Of a stretch of 6,259 nt of DNA, positions 6,137 to 6,259 are shown one piece after another (within the stretch, counting starts at the first letter, position 1; the number at the start of each line of letters is the position of its first letter). Source of the DNA: Actinomycetota bacterium (lineage in GTDB: Bacteria > Actinomycetota > Thermoleophilia > Gaiellales > Gaiellaceae); contig JACCUU010000161.1 in assembly GCA_013811645.1 (NCBI GenBank), positions 1 through 6,259 on the forward strand, in the 5' to 3' direction. A program made the translations under genes and the position numbers. The notes under the pieces are model-generated. The model saw nothing but the letters and a program-made list of their open reading frames with translations. It ran no database searches and was not told the DNA's origin.

Positions 6137-6259
6137 ATGTTCCGTTCGATAGTTGGAGTCACCGCAGTCGTCGTGACCGCACTCCTGGCCACGACAGCCT
6201 TCGCCGCTCTCCCGACCAAGGGAGCCGTCTATGAAGGAACGCTCTACGCGAGCGGCACC
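6137..6259 (+). CDS. Small exported protein of unknown function, N-terminal part (cut by right edge)
   Basis: Only the first 41 codons are in the window; the frame stays open to the last base. The start begins 'MFRSIVGVTAVVV' and forms a signal peptide: Arg at residue 3, a hydrophobic core at about 5-20, and an A-F-A-A cleavage motif at 21-24. The mature start 'LPTKGAVYEGTLYASGT' resembles the opening of uncharacterised secreted actinobacterial proteins with a KGxxYxG-type beginning (recognition from memory, not checked). The function is unknown. A GAGGAG ribosome site is well placed, and the gene is read away from the AfsR-like regulator, a position often occupied by regulatory targets. The call of a real gene rests on the ribosome site, the signal peptide and the position in an otherwise empty intergenic strand. 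Confidence 0.75.
   Translation, partial: MFRSIVGVTAVVVTALLATTAFAALPTKGAVYEGTLYASGT

Noticed and set aside
6055..6219. N-terminal extension of the AfsR-like regulator to ATG 6219
   Set aside because: The extra 55 residues precede the normal winged-helix start, show no domain, and overlap a divergent gene with a ribosome site and signal peptide.
4171..6234. Very long plus-strand open frame (687 codons) opposite the regulator
   Set aside because: It is antisense to a gene with clear domains, is rich in Arg and Glu as expected for a GC-rich shadow frame, and shows no recognisable domain or ribosome site.
1..6259. tRNA, rRNA or riboswitch
   Set aside because: Coding genes fill nearly all of the window and the gaps are about 80 bases or less; none shows a cloverleaf or a known riboswitch core.

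Overview
The window is GC-rich and densely coded. Gene content fits an actinobacterium: a large AfsR/SARP-type regulator, a family-typical SAM methyltransferase relic, and small secreted proteins of unknown function. I lean towards Thermoleophilia or a related environmental lineage, from family resemblance alone; this was not checked by any search.

Layout, left to right. (1) At 2-448 (+) lies the C-terminal third of a major facilitator transporter, cut by the window edge. (2) Converging on it, 435-1147 (-) is a class I SAM-dependent methyltransferase that looks broken: a two-base deletion, a one-base insertion, a nonsense codon eight codons before the apparent ancestral stop, and no credible start. 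(3) 1228-2625 (-) is an intact alkaline-phosphatase-superfamily phosphodiesterase. (4) 2647-2676 holds a perfect 14-bp inverted repeat whose arms are themselves palindromic. (5) 2689-3261 (-) encodes a secreted protein of unknown function with a strong ribosome binding site and a plausible promoter. (6) 3340-6054 (-) encodes a 904-residue AfsR-like regulator (winged helix, BTAD, NB-ARC-type ATPase, TPR-like repeats). (7) 6055-6136 is a divergent promoter region. (8) From 6137 (+) a small exported protein begins and runs off the right edge.

All minus-strand genes point the same way but are separated by about 60-80 bp each, so they need not form one operon. Two of them (phosphodiesterase and regulator) have no usable ribosome binding site but have a TAnnnT box 6-7 nt before the ATG, consistent with leaderless transcripts. 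The two secreted-protein genes have clear Shine-Dalgarno sequences. The regulator could act on either flanking secreted-protein gene, but nothing in the sequence proves it.

I do not see a defence system, CRISPR array, mobile element, RNA gene or obvious new multi-gene system. The most informative observations are the methyltransferase decay, the nested palindrome, the leaderless starts, and the repeats in the divergent intergenic region.
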